Positions 34,200 to 43,343 of a stretch of 64,000 nt of DNA are shown in pieces. The stretch is taken from assembly GCA_041488095.1 (NCBI GenBank), contig JBGPOP010000023.1, positions 7,363-71,362 on the forward strand, written 5' to 3'. A model generated the notes under the pieces. It searched no databases, was not told the DNA's origin, and worked only from the letters and a program-made list of their open reading frames with translations. How positions within the stretch are numbered: the stretch's first letter is position 1; every line of letters begins with the position of its first letter. Origin of the DNA: DASYPQ01 sp041488095 (GTDB lineage: Bacteria > Planctomycetota > UBA1135 > GCA-002686595). The translations under genes were made by a program, and so were the position numbers.

Positions 34200-35371
34200 C
34201 GCGCGGCCTCCTCGAGCGCGTCGAGCGCAAATCGGGCGGCGCGGTCCCAGGACAGCGCCTGCGCGCGCCGCAGGGCCTCGAGACCCATCGCGGCGCGCTG
34301 GCGCTCGTCCTCGCACATCGCGCGGAGCGCCGCGACGAGACCCCCTTCGTCGCCCGGCTCGACGAAGATCCCGCCGCCGGTGAGCAGGCGCGGCAGCGGG
34401 CTCCTCGTCGTGGCGACGACCGGCGCTCCGCAAGCCGCGGCCTCGATGGCGGGTAGCCCGAACCCCTCGCACTCCGAAGGGAGGACGCAGCACAGGGCCC
34501 CGCAGTGGAGCAGCCGCAGCTCGTCGTCGGGCACGAACCCGGGCCAGTGCACGAGGCTCCCCTTGCCGCCCGACTCGATCGCCGACCGGATCGAGGGAAG
34601 GCTCGTGTGGAACGCGTCTCCCTCCTTCGCGCCGACGAGGAGGAGATGCGGAGGGTCGTCGACCTCGCGCGCGAGACGCGCGTGGGCCCGCGCGAGACGG
34701 TCGACGTTCTTGTGCGGGTTGAAGCCGCCAACGTACACGATCCAGCGCGCGCCGGGTGGCAGGCCCGCGCGAGAAGCCGCCGCCGCGATCTGCTCTCGCG
34801 AGGCACCGGGGCGAAATCCAGGGGCCGGCGCCTCGCCGCAGACCCGTATCCTGCGCCGGTCGACGTCGAGCACCTCCTCGATCTCCTCGGCAGCGAAGCC
34901 CGAGACGGTCAGCACGATTCGTGCTCGCCTGAGCGCGTGGCGCACCTTGAGGCGCCAGAACCATCGCGCCGAGAGCCTCGGCAGCGTCAGGGCCGGGAAG
35001 CGCTCCGCGATCGCGTCGTGCACGGTGACGACGACGCGCACGCCGTGCGGCGCAGGGAAGTACGTGTACACGGTCGGATAGAAGAGCACGGCCGGATTCT
35101 CGGCGGCGGCGGCGCGCCGCATCGCCAGGAGATCGGAGAACGAGCGCCGGCCCTGCGCCGAGGCGGCCTCGGTCGGGCGGGCGGAGAGATCGACTCCGCG
35201 GAGGCGCACCCGGCCCTCGAGAGGCCCGAGCCGGTCGAGGTCGCGCCGGTCGAGGAGGAAGACGAACTCGTGGTCCCCCGAGAGCCGCACCATCGAGCGC
35301 AGGATCTCGCGGGTGAAGCGCCCGTACCCGCGCTCGTTGAACCAGGGCGTTGCGTCGACGGCGATCCGCAT
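34196..35371 (-). CDS. GT4-family glycosyltransferase
   Basis: A protein of 391 aa. MRIAVDATPWFNERGYGRFT opens a GT-B fold of the mannosyltransferase-like branch; VVVTVHDAIAERFPAL, VLTVSGFAAEEI, IVYVGGFNPHKNVDRLARA and the Ex7E site SECEGFGLPAIEAAACGAP are all present. The start ATG 35371 shares its first base with the stop of the flavoprotein gene (TGATG), so translation is coupled. It should act in the cytosol on a nucleotide sugar and a lipid-linked acceptor; sugar identity unknown. Confidence 0.92.
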   Translation of the reverse strand: MRIAVDATPWFNERGYGRFTREILRSMVRLSGDHEFVFLLDRRDLDRLGPLEGRVRLRGVDLSARPTEAASAQGRRSFSDLLAMRRAAAAENPAVLFYPTVYTYFPAPHGVRVVVTVHDAIAERFPALTLPRLSARWFWRLKVRHALRRARIVLTVSGFAAEEIEEVLDVDRRRIRVCGEAPAPGFRPGASREQIAAAASRAGLPPGARWIVYVGGFNPHKNVDRLARAHARLAREVDDPPHLLLVGAKEGDAFHTSLPSIRSAIESGGKGSLVHWPGFVPDDELRLLHCGALCCVLPSECEGFGLPAIEAAACGAPVVATTRSPLPRLLTGGGIFVEPGDEGGLVAALRAMCEDERQRAAMGLEALRRAQALSWDRAARFALDALEEAAR

Positions 35372-36846
35372 CAGGCACGCACTTGCCGCTCGATCTTCTG
35401 CTCCTCGTGGTACTCGAAGTCGGTGTTGACCGCCCAGATGTCGTGGCTCGCGCCCTTCATGTTCTCGACGGCCAGCATCGCGGTCAGCATCGAGTGGTCC
35501 TGGTTGTTGTACTTGTGCAGCCCGTTGCGGCCAACCAGGTGCAGGTTCGGGATCGTGTCCAGGTGCGCGCGGACCGCATCGAGGTGTGCACGGTAGGCCG
35601 AGTCGTAGATGGGGTAGGCCTTCTCCATGCGCACGACCGAGCCGTCGACCACGAGGCCGGGGTCGGCCAGGCCGAGGATCCCGAGCTCCCTCTTCGCCAT
35701 CTCGATCAGGTCCGCATCGGGGCTCGTCCACAGGCCGTCGCCCTCGAAGCAGAAGTACTCGAGTCCCAGGCAGGTCCGGTCCGGCACGGGCACCATGTCG
35801 CGGCTCCAGTTGTTGAAGTTCTGGACTCGGCCGACCTGGACGCCGGGGGTGTGGATGTAGATCCAGTTGTCGGGGAAGAGGTTGTCGCCCTTGAGCATCA
35901 GCGCGACGACCAGGAAGTCGCGGTAGCGCAGACCCTCCCCGCTCGCGCGCACGCTCTCGGGCACGGGCGGGGCCAGCGCGCGGACGAGCTCGCGCACGGG
36001 CATGCTCGAGATGCAGTGCTCGCCCTCGACGCGCACCTCGCCCTCGGGCGTCTGGGCGCGGACGGCCACGAACCGTCCTCCGGAGAGCTCGATCGCACGG
36101 ACCTGGTGGTGCAGGCGCACGGGGGTGCCGCGCTCTCGCAGCCGATCGCAGGTCCGCTCCCACATCTGCCCGGGCCCCAGGCGCGGGTAGCGGAACTCCT
36201 CGATCAGGCTCTTGATCGCCGTCGAGCGGCGCTGCATCGAGGCCGCATTCAGGACCGCCTGCGCGAGCGACAGGTTCTGGATGCGCTGCGCGGCCCACTC
36301 GGCGCGGATCTCGGTGCAGGGCACGCCCCACACCTTCTCGGTGTAGGTCTTGAAGAAGATCCGGTACAGCCGGGCGCCGAAGCGGTTCGTCACCCACTGC
36401 TCGAAGTTCTCCTCGACCGGGCTCGGGGAGACCTGCGCCCACAGGTACGAGAGGACGCAGCGCGCCGACTCGAAGAGGCCCAGGTTCGCGAGCACGTTGC
36501 GCGCGCGCAGCGGGTAGTTGAAGTAGCGCCCGCGGTAGTGGATGCGCGAGAGGCGCGGGACGGAGATGAACTCCTCGCCCAGGATCTCCTCCCACAGGCG
36601 CTGGACCGGCGCGATCTTGGTGAAGAAGCGATGCCCGCCGATGTCGAAGCGGTAGTCCTTGTAGACGACCGTGCGCGCGAGCCCGCCCACGACCCCGTCG
36701 CCCTCGAGCACGGTCGCGGCGTGGCCTTCTCGCGCGAGCATCCAGGCCGCGGTCAGCCCCGCCGGCCCGCCGCCGATCACGACGGTGCGATCGCCCGGGC
36801 GCAAGCGAGCCACCGCACGCGTCCCAGGATTCACCTGCGCGGCCAT
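35371..36846 (-). CDS. FAD-dependent UGM/protoporphyrinogen-oxidase-like oxidoreductase
   Basis: A protein of 491 aa. FAD-binding motif at residues 20-60 (TVVIGGGPAGLTAAWMLARE, then GDGVVGGLARTV), followed by FDIGGHRFFTKI and the C-terminal AMLAVENMKGASHDIW helix that closes the FAD site. This subgroup, annotated as UDP-galactopyranose-mutase-like or NAD(P)/FAD-dependent, occurs with GT4 genes in polysaccharide loci. It has the same general fold as 25417-26829 but low visible identity outside the FAD motifs, so it is not a recent duplicate. The next gene stops four bases before it. Confidence 0.88.
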   Translation of the reverse strand: MAAQVNPGTRAVARLRPGDRTVVIGGGPAGLTAAWMLAREGHAATVLEGDGVVGGLARTVVYKDYRFDIGGHRFFTKIAPVQRLWEEILGEEFISVPRLSRIHYRGRYFNYPLRARNVLANLGLFESARCVLSYLWAQVSPSPVEENFEQWVTNRFGARLYRIFFKTYTEKVWGVPCTEIRAEWAAQRIQNLSLAQAVLNAASMQRRSTAIKSLIEEFRYPRLGPGQMWERTCDRLRERGTPVRLHHQVRAIELSGGRFVAVRAQTPEGEVRVEGEHCISSMPVRELVRALAPPVPESVRASGEGLRYRDFLVVALMLKGDNLFPDNWIYIHTPGVQVGRVQNFNNWSRDMVPVPDRTCLGLEYFCFEGDGLWTSPDADLIEMAKRELGILGLADPGLVVDGSVVRMEKAYPIYDSAYRAHLDAVRAHLDTIPNLHLVGRNGLHKYNNQDHSMLTAMLAVENMKGASHDIWAVNTDFEYHEEQKIERQVRA

Positions 36847-36850
36847 TCGG

Positions 36851-37987
36851 CTAGTCGGATCCCCCGGCCGGCGCCTTGCCGGCGCCTTGCAGCGTCAGTA
36901 GACAGATCTCGGGCGGGCAGAACAATCGGATCCGCGGCGCGTGGTTGCCCTCCATGCCGAGGCCCGCGCACACGTTGAGCCAGTGGTCGCCCATGCGGAA
37001 CAGACCGCGCGCGTAGCGGCGCGGCAGGCGCGTCAGCGTGATCGGCGGCCCGAAGAAGGGCACGACGACCTGGCCTCCGTGCGTGTGGCCCGCGAGGTGC
37101 AGATCGACCCCCATGCCCTCCAGGCTGAGGGTGAGGTCGGGCGGGTGCGTGGCGACGAGGAGCGCCTCGCCGATCGGGCGCGGCGCGCGCGGGAGGTAGA
37201 GATCGGGACGGAAGGGATCGAGTCCGACCACGCGCAGCTTGCGCCCGCCTCCGAAGTCGAAGTCGCGCGCCCGGTCTTCGAGGTAGATCAAGTCGAGGCC
37301 CCGGAACACCCTGGCGCGCACGTCGTCGCCCTCGGAGTGGCCGGCGACGACGACCGTCGGCGCGATGGCGCACAAGGAGGCGAGAAATGCGTGCGCCGCC
37401 ACCTCGGCTGGGCGCGTGTCGAAGAAGGGGCCGGCCACGTAGTCCCCGGTGACCACGATCAGGTCAGGCGAGAGCCGGGCCACCTCGGCCAGCGCGACCC
37501 GCTCGCGCTCGCAGGTGCCGACGGTCTGCAGGTCGGAGAGATGCGCGACGCGCAGGGGCGCCGTGCCCGCCGGCCAGGAGGCGATCGGGACGCGCTCCTC
37601 GCGCACCTGCAATCGGTTCGGCCCGATGAGCAGAGCGTAGAGGGCGACGGCGGGCGCAGCGGTCGCCAGCACGATCGCGGTCGCGCGCGCCCCCGACGAG
37701 GCTCCGCGCCGGCGCAGGGCTGAAGCGAACAGCAGGGCAGGCAGCCAGAACGCCGCCGGGTAGAAGACCAGGGCGATCACGATGAAGAGGCTCGCGATGG
37801 GCTGCCCGGCCGCCTTCAGGAGTGCGTACAGGACGAACCCCGCGGCGCACACACCCGCGAGCGTCAGTCCTCCCCGGGTGAGCACGCGATCCGGTCGAAC
37901 GATGCGCCCGCTCCACCGCCACAAGAGGGCAGTCATCGCGAGCGAAAGCGCGGCATACCCGATCTGCAGCGCAGTGTAGGGAAGCAC
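36851..37987 (-). CDS. membrane-anchored metallophosphoesterase
   Basis: A protein of 378 aa from GTG 37987, chosen because the ATG 17 codons later would cut the first helix. Four helices in residues 2-115 precede a calcineurin-like domain: LRVAHLSDLQTVG (metal site), LIVVTGDYVAGPF, VVVAGHSEGDD where the usual reading is GNHD/E, LLVATHPPD, and LHLAGHTHGGQVVVP. The substitution in the third motif (HS for NH) is unusual but the neighbouring metal ligands are intact. Members include UDP-2,3-diacylglucosamine and lipid phosphatases. As first gene of a glycosyltransferase operon it may act on a lipid-linked sugar. Confidence 0.82.
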   Translation of the reverse strand: MLPYTALQIGYAALSLAMTALLWRWSGRIVRPDRVLTRGGLTLAGVCAAGFVLYALLKAAGQPIASLFIVIALVFYPAAFWLPALLFASALRRRGASSGARATAIVLATAAPAVALYALLIGPNRLQVREERVPIASWPAGTAPLRVAHLSDLQTVGTCERERVALAEVARLSPDLIVVTGDYVAGPFFDTRPAEVAAHAFLASLCAIAPTVVVAGHSEGDDVRARVFRGLDLIYLEDRARDFDFGGGRKLRVVGLDPFRPDLYLPRAPRPIGEALLVATHPPDLTLSLEGMGVDLHLAGHTHGGQVVVPFFGPPITLTRLPRRYARGLFRMGDHWLNVCAGLGMEGNHAPRIRLFCPPEICLLTLQGAGKAPAGGSD

Positions 37988-38070
37988 CCGCGCGAGTGTG
38001 CCAGCACCCGGAAGACCCCACAAGGCGCGCGCCCTTGGAATACGATGACGCTCCCGGAAGAATCCCCTCC

Positions 38071-38074
38071 GGAG
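38071..38074 (+). promoter_or_regulatory. ribosome-binding site deciding start GTG 38080
   Basis: GGAG lies five bases before GTG 38080. The alternative in-frame GTG at 37996 has no such site and would overlap the divergent metallophosphoesterase promoter region. Confidence 0.5.
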
Positions 38075-38079
38075 AACGG

Positions 38080-39636
38080 GTGGATCGAAAGCAAGCTGCG
38101 CGAGGCACGTCGGTCCGGCTGGCCACCCTCGTGGGGGCCTCGCTCGCGGTGGGAGTCCTGCTTCGCGGCGTCGAGGCTCACCGGAAGAGCCTGTGGCTCG
38201 ACGAGATGCACTCCCTGTACGCCGCGCGGGGGAGCGGCTTCGCCGAAGTGATCGAGCGGGTGCGGGTCGACTTCCACCCGCCGCTGTACTTCCTCCTCCT
38301 GCACTTCCTCGACGGCATCGATCCCCACGCGCAGCGCTGGCTCTCGATCCTCTTCGGAATCGCGACGCTCCTGCCGCTGCTCGCGCTCCTGCGCTCGGCC
38401 GGCCTCTCGCCTCTCGCGCGCGCGGTCGCCTGCGGACTGTACTGCACGTCCTCCTACCAGATCCTCTACGCCGCGGAGCTGCGCGCCTACTCGGGGCTCG
38501 AGCTGTGCGCAGCGACGATGGCCTGGGCGGCATTCACCGATCGCGCCGCGCCGAGGTGGCGGTTCCTCGCCTTCGCCGCGGCGACGGCGGTCGGGCTCTA
38601 CCTCCACTACTTCGCAGCGGTCGCGGCGCTCGCCATCCTCGCGGCGCGTCCGCTGCTCGGACGCCACGGCGATCGTGAGCTCGAGGCCGGAAGGAAGACG
38701 CACGGCGCGCTCGCCTGGCGGACTCTCGCCGCTGCCGGCGCGATGGGCTTCGCCCTGTTCCTGCCCTGGCTGCTCACCAAGGAACGCTGGCTCGTCACCG
38801 ATCCGGGCAAGATGTGGCGCGTGGAGCACCTGGACAGCGCAGCCGGACCGGGACCGAGGGCGCCCTCCCCGCCGCTCCGGAGCGACGACCTCGTCAAGGC
38901 CGCGACGATTCCGCTGCGCACCTACGCGCCGATGCTCTCGAGCCTGGGCCGGCCCGTGGCGACCTCCGCGCAGGTCGGTGCGGCGGTGTTCTTCGCGCTG
39001 GTCCTCGCGGGCGGTGCGGGCCTCCTCGCGGGCCTCCGGCGAGGAAGATCCCTGCCGGGAGGAGCGCGCCTCGCGGCGCCGATCGGCGCGGTGGCGATCG
39101 CCTACCTCGTCGGAACCGTGATGTGCCTGGCGGTCTGGCGACGCGTCCCGGCCCAGTACTTCGTCGTGGGAGCGTGGATCTGGCCGCTCGGTTGCGCAGC
39201 GCTCGTCGACGCGATCGAGAGGGTGCGGCTGCGCGAGGTGTACGCCGGCCTGTTGCTCGCAGCGAGCCTCGCCATCGGGGTGAGCCACGTGCTCGGTGCG
39301 TCGCGCGAGAACATGCGCGGCGCGGTCGAGACGGCGGTCAAGACGGGCCGCGAGGAGGGGGCGATCCTGACCGCGATCCTGTGGCAGCCGCCCTGGTATC
39401 CGCATGCGCTCCCCTACCTCGTCTACGCACCCGGCGTCGAGGCTTGCGAGCCGCAGGACGTGCCGCCCGCCGGCGCCGCGGAGCGACGGCCCGTCGTGGT
39501 GATCACGCGCAACGTCGCGTTCGCAGGCGAGAACAGCCTGCCCGTCGAATGGCGCACGATCCGGGAGGGGCGCAGGTTCGCCCGCAGCCTGTGGATCGAC
39601 AACTCGATCGAGGTAGCCGTGTTCGAGCCCGAGTGA
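38080..39636 (+). CDS. GT39-like (ArnT/PMT-type) membrane glycosyltransferase
   Basis: A protein of 518 aa with about eleven helices. The first periplasmic loop has KSLWLDEMHSLYAARGSG, the acidic DE motif of GT39/GT83 enzymes, followed by VDFHPPLYFLLLHFLDG, the second conserved HPPLY motif. These enzymes move a sugar from a polyprenyl-phosphate carrier to a lipid or protein acceptor at the periplasmic face. It stands alone on the plus strand between a divergent and a convergent gene. The gap to the convergent stop is only six bases and shows no terminator. Confidence 0.88.
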   Translation: MDRKQAARGTSVRLATLVGASLAVGVLLRGVEAHRKSLWLDEMHSLYAARGSGFAEVIERVRVDFHPPLYFLLLHFLDGIDPHAQRWLSILFGIATLLPLLALLRSAGLSPLARAVACGLYCTSSYQILYAAELRAYSGLELCAATMAWAAFTDRAAPRWRFLAFAAATAVGLYLHYFAAVAALAILAARPLLGRHGDRELEAGRKTHGALAWRTLAAAGAMGFALFLPWLLTKERWLVTDPGKMWRVEHLDSAAGPGPRAPSPPLRSDDLVKAATIPLRTYAPMLSSLGRPVATSAQVGAAVFFALVLAGGAGLLAGLRRGRSLPGGARLAAPIGAVAIAYLVGTVMCLAVWRRVPAQYFVVGAWIWPLGCAALVDAIERVRLREVYAGLLLAASLAIGVSHVLGASRENMRGAVETAVKTGREEGAILTAILWQPPWYPHALPYLVYAPGVEACEPQDVPPAGAAERRPVVVITRNVAFAGENSLPVEWRTIREGRRFARSLWIDNSIEVAVFEPE

Positions 39637-39642
39637 CCGGAA

Positions 39643-41022
39643 TCACCGGACGCGCAGCACGATCACGTCCCCGTCCCCGACGCTGCCCGGGAACCGCCGG
39701 ACTTCCCGGCCGCGTTGCTCGAGAGCGCGCGCGAGGTCGGGGCGGCGCGAACGCAGGTAGATCGGAAAGGTGGTGATCACCAGGGCGCCGCGCCCGCCGG
39801 CCAGCTCCCGCTCCAGATCCTCGCGCGAGTCGACGGCCGTGAATCCGCCGCCGTAGTACTCCTGGTAGGGGAAGGTGGCCAGGCCGACCGTCAGCACGGG
39901 CTCGCCGGCCGCGCGCGCGGACAGCGCGTAGTCGCGCGCGCCGGCGAAGTCCTGCTTGGGCAGGCGCCACTGCCGGGGTACCAGCGCGAGCGAGGCCACC
40001 ACGAGAGCTGCGGCGAGCGCGTCCGCGGCGCGCGGGAGCAGGCGGTCGAGGACGGCCAGCCCACCCTCGGCCGCGATGAGAGCCATGAAGCCCGCGGCGA
40101 AGAAGAACGAGCGCGGCCAGAGATTGCGCCCCAGTGCAACGAGCGCGACCGCGCACAGGGCCGGCGGCAAGAGGACGATCCAGGCCGCCTCGCGGTCCCG
40201 CTTCCACAAGCGCGCGAGCCCGAGGATCGCGATGGCCAGTCCCGCCGCGAGCACGAGGAGGCCGGGTGCGAGGCCGAAGCCGAAGCTGCGGGCGGCCTCG
40301 AGCAGGGTCCACAGCGGGCTCGACCACTCGGCCTTCGCGGCGTAGGGGTTCTGGCGCAGGAAGAAGAAGCGCAGCATGTCGGGAAGCATCGCCGCATGGA
40401 GCGCGATCGACAGCGCCGCGCCGATCAGGACGCCGACGAGCGGCGCGCGGTCCGGGGACCGGTTCCCTCGCCGGCTGAGCGCCCACGCGCCGAGCTGCCC
40501 GACAGCGACGAACGCGCCCGTCAGGTGCGCGAAGATCGAGAGCGAGAGCGCGACGCCCTGGAGAAGCGGCCGGCGAGCATGGAACGCCTGGCTCGCGACG
40601 AGCGCGAAGAAGAGCATCGCCGTGTAGCCGCGCGCGTTCTGCGAGAAGAACACGTGGTGCGGCGAGGCCGCGAGCAGCGCGCAGGCGAGGAGCGCGGTGC
40701 GTGCGGAGGTGATGCGCGCGGCGAAGGGGTACAGCGCGGCGACGCTGGCCGCGCCGAAGAGGAGCGCCGGCAGACGCAGCGACCAGGGCTCCTGGCCGAA
40801 TGCGCGGGCGCTCCCCCAGGCGAGCAGCGTGTAGAGCGGGTGATGGTTGTCCGTCGGGTAGCTCGAGAGCACCTTGCCGAGGGGCGCGCGCACGAAGTCG
40901 ACGAGCATCCACACCTCGTCGAACCACAGGCCGCCATCCAGGCCGGGCAATCGGAGGAGCAGCGCTGCGAGGAAGAGCGACGCGCAGATCCGCGCGGTGC
41001 GCGGGCGGTCCTCAAGCGCCAT
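39643..41022 (-). CDS. GT39-like membrane glycosyltransferase
   Basis: A protein of 459 aa with ten or eleven helices. The catalytic loop reads GLWFDEVWMLVDFVRAP, with NHHPLYTLLAWG as the conserved HPLY segment, and SQNARGYTAML in the third loop, all matching ArnT/PMT-type enzymes. The C-terminal soluble part is about 110 residues. It starts at ATG 41022, overlapping the end of the LPG-synthase-like gene by 11 bases, so the two are one operon. Sugar and acceptor are unknown. Confidence 0.88.
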   Translation of the reverse strand: MALEDRPRTARICASLFLAALLLRLPGLDGGLWFDEVWMLVDFVRAPLGKVLSSYPTDNHHPLYTLLAWGSARAFGQEPWSLRLPALLFGAASVAALYPFAARITSARTALLACALLAASPHHVFFSQNARGYTAMLFFALVASQAFHARRPLLQGVALSLSIFAHLTGAFVAVGQLGAWALSRRGNRSPDRAPLVGVLIGAALSIALHAAMLPDMLRFFFLRQNPYAAKAEWSSPLWTLLEAARSFGFGLAPGLLVLAAGLAIAILGLARLWKRDREAAWIVLLPPALCAVALVALGRNLWPRSFFFAAGFMALIAAEGGLAVLDRLLPRAADALAAALVVASLALVPRQWRLPKQDFAGARDYALSARAAGEPVLTVGLATFPYQEYYGGGFTAVDSREDLERELAGGRGALVITTFPIYLRSRRPDLARALEQRGREVRRFPGSVGDGDVIVLRVR

Positions 41023-42013
41023 GGTCGCGCTCCCGCGTGACGGCGGCGAGAGCGCCCCCGGCGAGGCTGCCTGCGACGAGCACGCTCTGCCACACGAGCG
41101 ACTGGGCCACGGCGGTCTCCCGCGCGATCCCGAGCGGAGCCATCAGCGCCGCGACCGCCACCTCGCGCACGCCGATGCCGGAGAGGCTGACCGGGAGCAT
41201 GGCCGCGATCTTCGCGAGCGGGACGACGAGAAACCACGCCGGGAGGTCGAGGACCAGGCCCATCGCCCTGCCGAGCCAGGCGTTGAGCAGCACGAAGCCC
41301 GACTGGAGCGCGAGGCACAGCAGGAACCCGCCCGCAGCCTCCACCGGGCGCGCGCGCAGGGCCGTCGCGGCGGAGCGGGCCTTGGCAAGGCTCGCCGCGA
41401 TCTTCGCGGGGAGAGACGTGGAGGCGCTCGCGCGCAGGAGCAGCGCGAGCCCGAGGATCGCGCCGGCGAGGAGGCCGAGGAACGCGAGGAGGATCGTGGA
41501 GGGCGCGATCGAGCGCGCCGCGAGCGCGTCGCGGGCCGCCGGGGAGAGGAAGCACGCCGCCGCAGCCAGGACACCGAGCGCGAGGAGGTCCGCCGTGCGG
41601 TCGGCGAGGCTGCCGAGGACGACCGCCTCCTTCTCCTGCGCAGCGCCGATCGCGAGGCCGGCGCGGACCAAGTCTCCGCCGATCATCGTCGGCAGGCACA
41701 GGTTGGCGAACAGGCCCGCGCCGTAGAAACGCAGCGCCGTCCGTGGCGGAAGTCGCGCGCCCGAGAGAGAGAGGAAGAGCCTCCACTTCATCGCGCCCCC
41801 GGCGTGGAGCGAGAGGAAGAGGACGAGGCAGCCGCCCCAGACGCCCGGCGACTCGCGCCAGAAAGCCGAGAGGCGCGCCAGGATCTCCCCTCGGTCGAGG
41901 AGAGAGACGAGGACCGCGAGGACGAGCGCGCTGGCGAGGAGGCGCAGCGCGAAGCGGCGCCGGCTGGAGGTCGGCGGCCTCGGGTCCGAGGCGCTGCTCG
42001 TGGGAAGGGCCAA
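41012..42013 (-). CDS. flippase-like membrane protein, LPG-synthase transmembrane family
   Basis: A protein of 333 aa with eight or nine helices and no soluble domain. ANLCLPTMIGGDLVRA and SLSGIGVREVAVAALM are the two conserved blocks of the lysylphosphatidylglycerol-synthase transmembrane (UPF0104) family, whose members are thought to move lipids or lipid-linked sugars. The predicted start is TTG 42013, with TATGCT about 29 bases upstream on the minus strand and no good ribosome-binding site; the start is therefore uncertain by several codons. Paired with the GT39-like gene downstream it may supply lipid-linked substrate. Confidence 0.85.
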   Translation of the reverse strand: MALPTSSASDPRPPTSSRRRFALRLLASALVLAVLVSLLDRGEILARLSAFWRESPGVWGGCLVLFLSLHAGGAMKWRLFLSLSGARLPPRTALRFYGAGLFANLCLPTMIGGDLVRAGLAIGAAQEKEAVVLGSLADRTADLLALGVLAAAACFLSPAARDALAARSIAPSTILLAFLGLLAGAILGLALLLRASASTSLPAKIAASLAKARSAATALRARPVEAAGGFLLCLALQSGFVLLNAWLGRAMGLVLDLPAWFLVVPLAKIAAMLPVSLSGIGVREVAVAALMAPLGIARETAVAQSLVWQSVLVAGSLAGGALAAVTRERDHGA

Positions 42014-42059
42014 GCCGGGTTGGAGATCGGACGCAGGCTAGCATATCCGATGGCCGATC

Positions 42060-42065
42060 TATGAT
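42060..42065 (+). promoter_or_regulatory. -10-like element of divergent promoter region
   Basis: TATGAT, one mismatch from the consensus -10, sits 28 bases before ATG 42093, leaving room for a short leader with GAGAAG as ribosome-binding site. A minus-strand TATGCT about 20 bp away would serve the divergent gene. No convincing -35 element was found for either. Confidence 0.35.
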
Positions 42066-42092
42066 GGCCTGCCGCGAGCTTGCGAGAAGAAC

Positions 42093-43241
42093 ATGGGACT
42101 TGGAAGCCGCATCCGCCGACACCTGCGCCTCACCGCCAAGGCGGCGGAGCGGCAGCCGGGAGAGACCCCGCCGTTCCTGATCCTGTTCATCAACTCGATC
42201 TGCAATCTGGCGTGCGAGCACTGCTTCTACTGGAAGGAGCTGAACAGCCGCGACGACCTCTCCGACCAGGAGATGTTCCAGCTCGCGGAATCGCTCGGCC
42301 CGATCGAGAACCTGAACCTGTCGGGCGGAGAGCCGTTCCTGAGGCCGAGCTTCGCCGGGATCTGCCGGCGCTTCGTGCAGAAGAACGGCGTGAAGCAGAT
42401 CTACTGCCCGACGAACGGCTGGTTCACGGAGAAGACGATCCAGGCGCTGCGATCGCTGTTCGAGGAGAAGTCCTTGCAGCTCTTCGCGGCGGAGCTGTCG
42501 CTCGACGGCATGGAGACGTTCCACAACACGTTCCGGGTGAACCCGAAGTCGTTCCAGAAGGCGATGGAGACGTACGACGCGCTGGCGGAGTACCAGAAGG
42601 AGGAGCCGCGGCTCCAGATCCATGCGATCTCGACGGCGACGGGGGAGAACGTGGACGAGATCAAGCGGCTCTCGACGTTCCTGTACGAGCGCTGCCCGGC
42701 GATGACGCACCACAACATCGCGATGCTGCGCGGAGAGAGGAAGCGGCCGACGCTGGTGGGACCGGACCTCGTCGCGTACCGCGAGCTCGCCGATTACGTC
42801 GCGCGGTTGTGGCGCGACCGCGAGCAGAGCCGGTTCGGGCACGTGGTCGACCCGATGCTGCATTGGGGGAAGCTCAAGATCGCGGAGAGCCAGGGGCAGG
42901 CGATCCCCTGCCGCGCGGGGTGGCTGTCGGGCGTCGTGTACGCGAACGGCGACGTGTCGGTGTGCGAGCAGCACGCGCCGATCGGGAACATCCGGAAGAA
43001 ATCCTTCCCCGAGATCTGGACCTCGCCCGAGGCGATCGCGCTGCGCGAGTCGATCCGCAGGAAGGAGTGCTTCTGCACGAACGAGGTGTTCCTGTGGCCG
43101 AGCATCGTGTTCCAGCCGACCCAGCTGGCGCGCGCTTTCATCGGCTCGAAGGCGTGGCACACGCCCGAGCCGCTCGGGCCGGGGGAGAGGGTCGACCCGC
43201 AGGCGCGAAGCTCTCCGTCGGTCGAGCCCGGGATCGGATAG
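42093..43241 (+). CDS. radical SAM/SPASM-domain enzyme
   Basis: A protein of 382 aa. The radical SAM cluster motif CNLACEHCFYW is at about residue 38, followed by LNLSGGEPFLRP (SAM contact) and LSLDGMETFHN. In the C-terminal third Cys residues in IPCRAGWLSGVVYANGDVSV, CEQHAPIGNI and the CFC near residue 327 fit a SPASM-type auxiliary Fe-S site. Such enzymes modify peptides (PqqE, sactionine maturases) or sugars and other small molecules. No precursor peptide is visible within 500 bp on either side, so a role in glycan or lipid modification is as likely as peptide maturation. It stands alone, divergent from the LPG-synthase-like gene. Confidence 0.92.
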   Translation: MGLGSRIRRHLRLTAKAAERQPGETPPFLILFINSICNLACEHCFYWKELNSRDDLSDQEMFQLAESLGPIENLNLSGGEPFLRPSFAGICRRFVQKNGVKQIYCPTNGWFTEKTIQALRSLFEEKSLQLFAAELSLDGMETFHNTFRVNPKSFQKAMETYDALAEYQKEEPRLQIHAISTATGENVDEIKRLSTFLYERCPAMTHHNIAMLRGERKRPTLVGPDLVAYRELADYVARLWRDREQSRFGHVVDPMLHWGKLKIAESQGQAIPCRAGWLSGVVYANGDVSVCEQHAPIGNIRKKSFPEIWTSPEAIALRESIRRKECFCTNEVFLWPSIVFQPTQLARAFIGSKAWHTPEPLGPGERVDPQARSSPSVEPGIG

Positions 43242-43300
43242 GAAGCGGTCCCACCGCCCGCCCTCCTCGGCACAGGCGAAGTCGACTCCATCCGGCGTGC

Positions 43301-43339
43301 TACCCTTGCGCTCCAGCGGGGTTGATTCGGCCCGGAGGT
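43301..43339 (+). promoter_or_regulatory. -10 element and Shine-Dalgarno of 43344
   Basis: TACCCT (43301-43306) is followed about 30 bases on by a perfect GGAGGT (43334-43339) four bases before ATG 43344. This gene is thus leadered, in contrast with the genes whose TANNNT lies 6-7 bases before the start. Confidence 0.4.
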
Positions 43340-43343
43340 CCCC

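Noticed and set aside
42093..43241. RiPP biosynthesis locus around the radical SAM gene
   Set aside because: No small Cys/Ser/Thr-rich precursor ORF, transporter or protease is adjacent.
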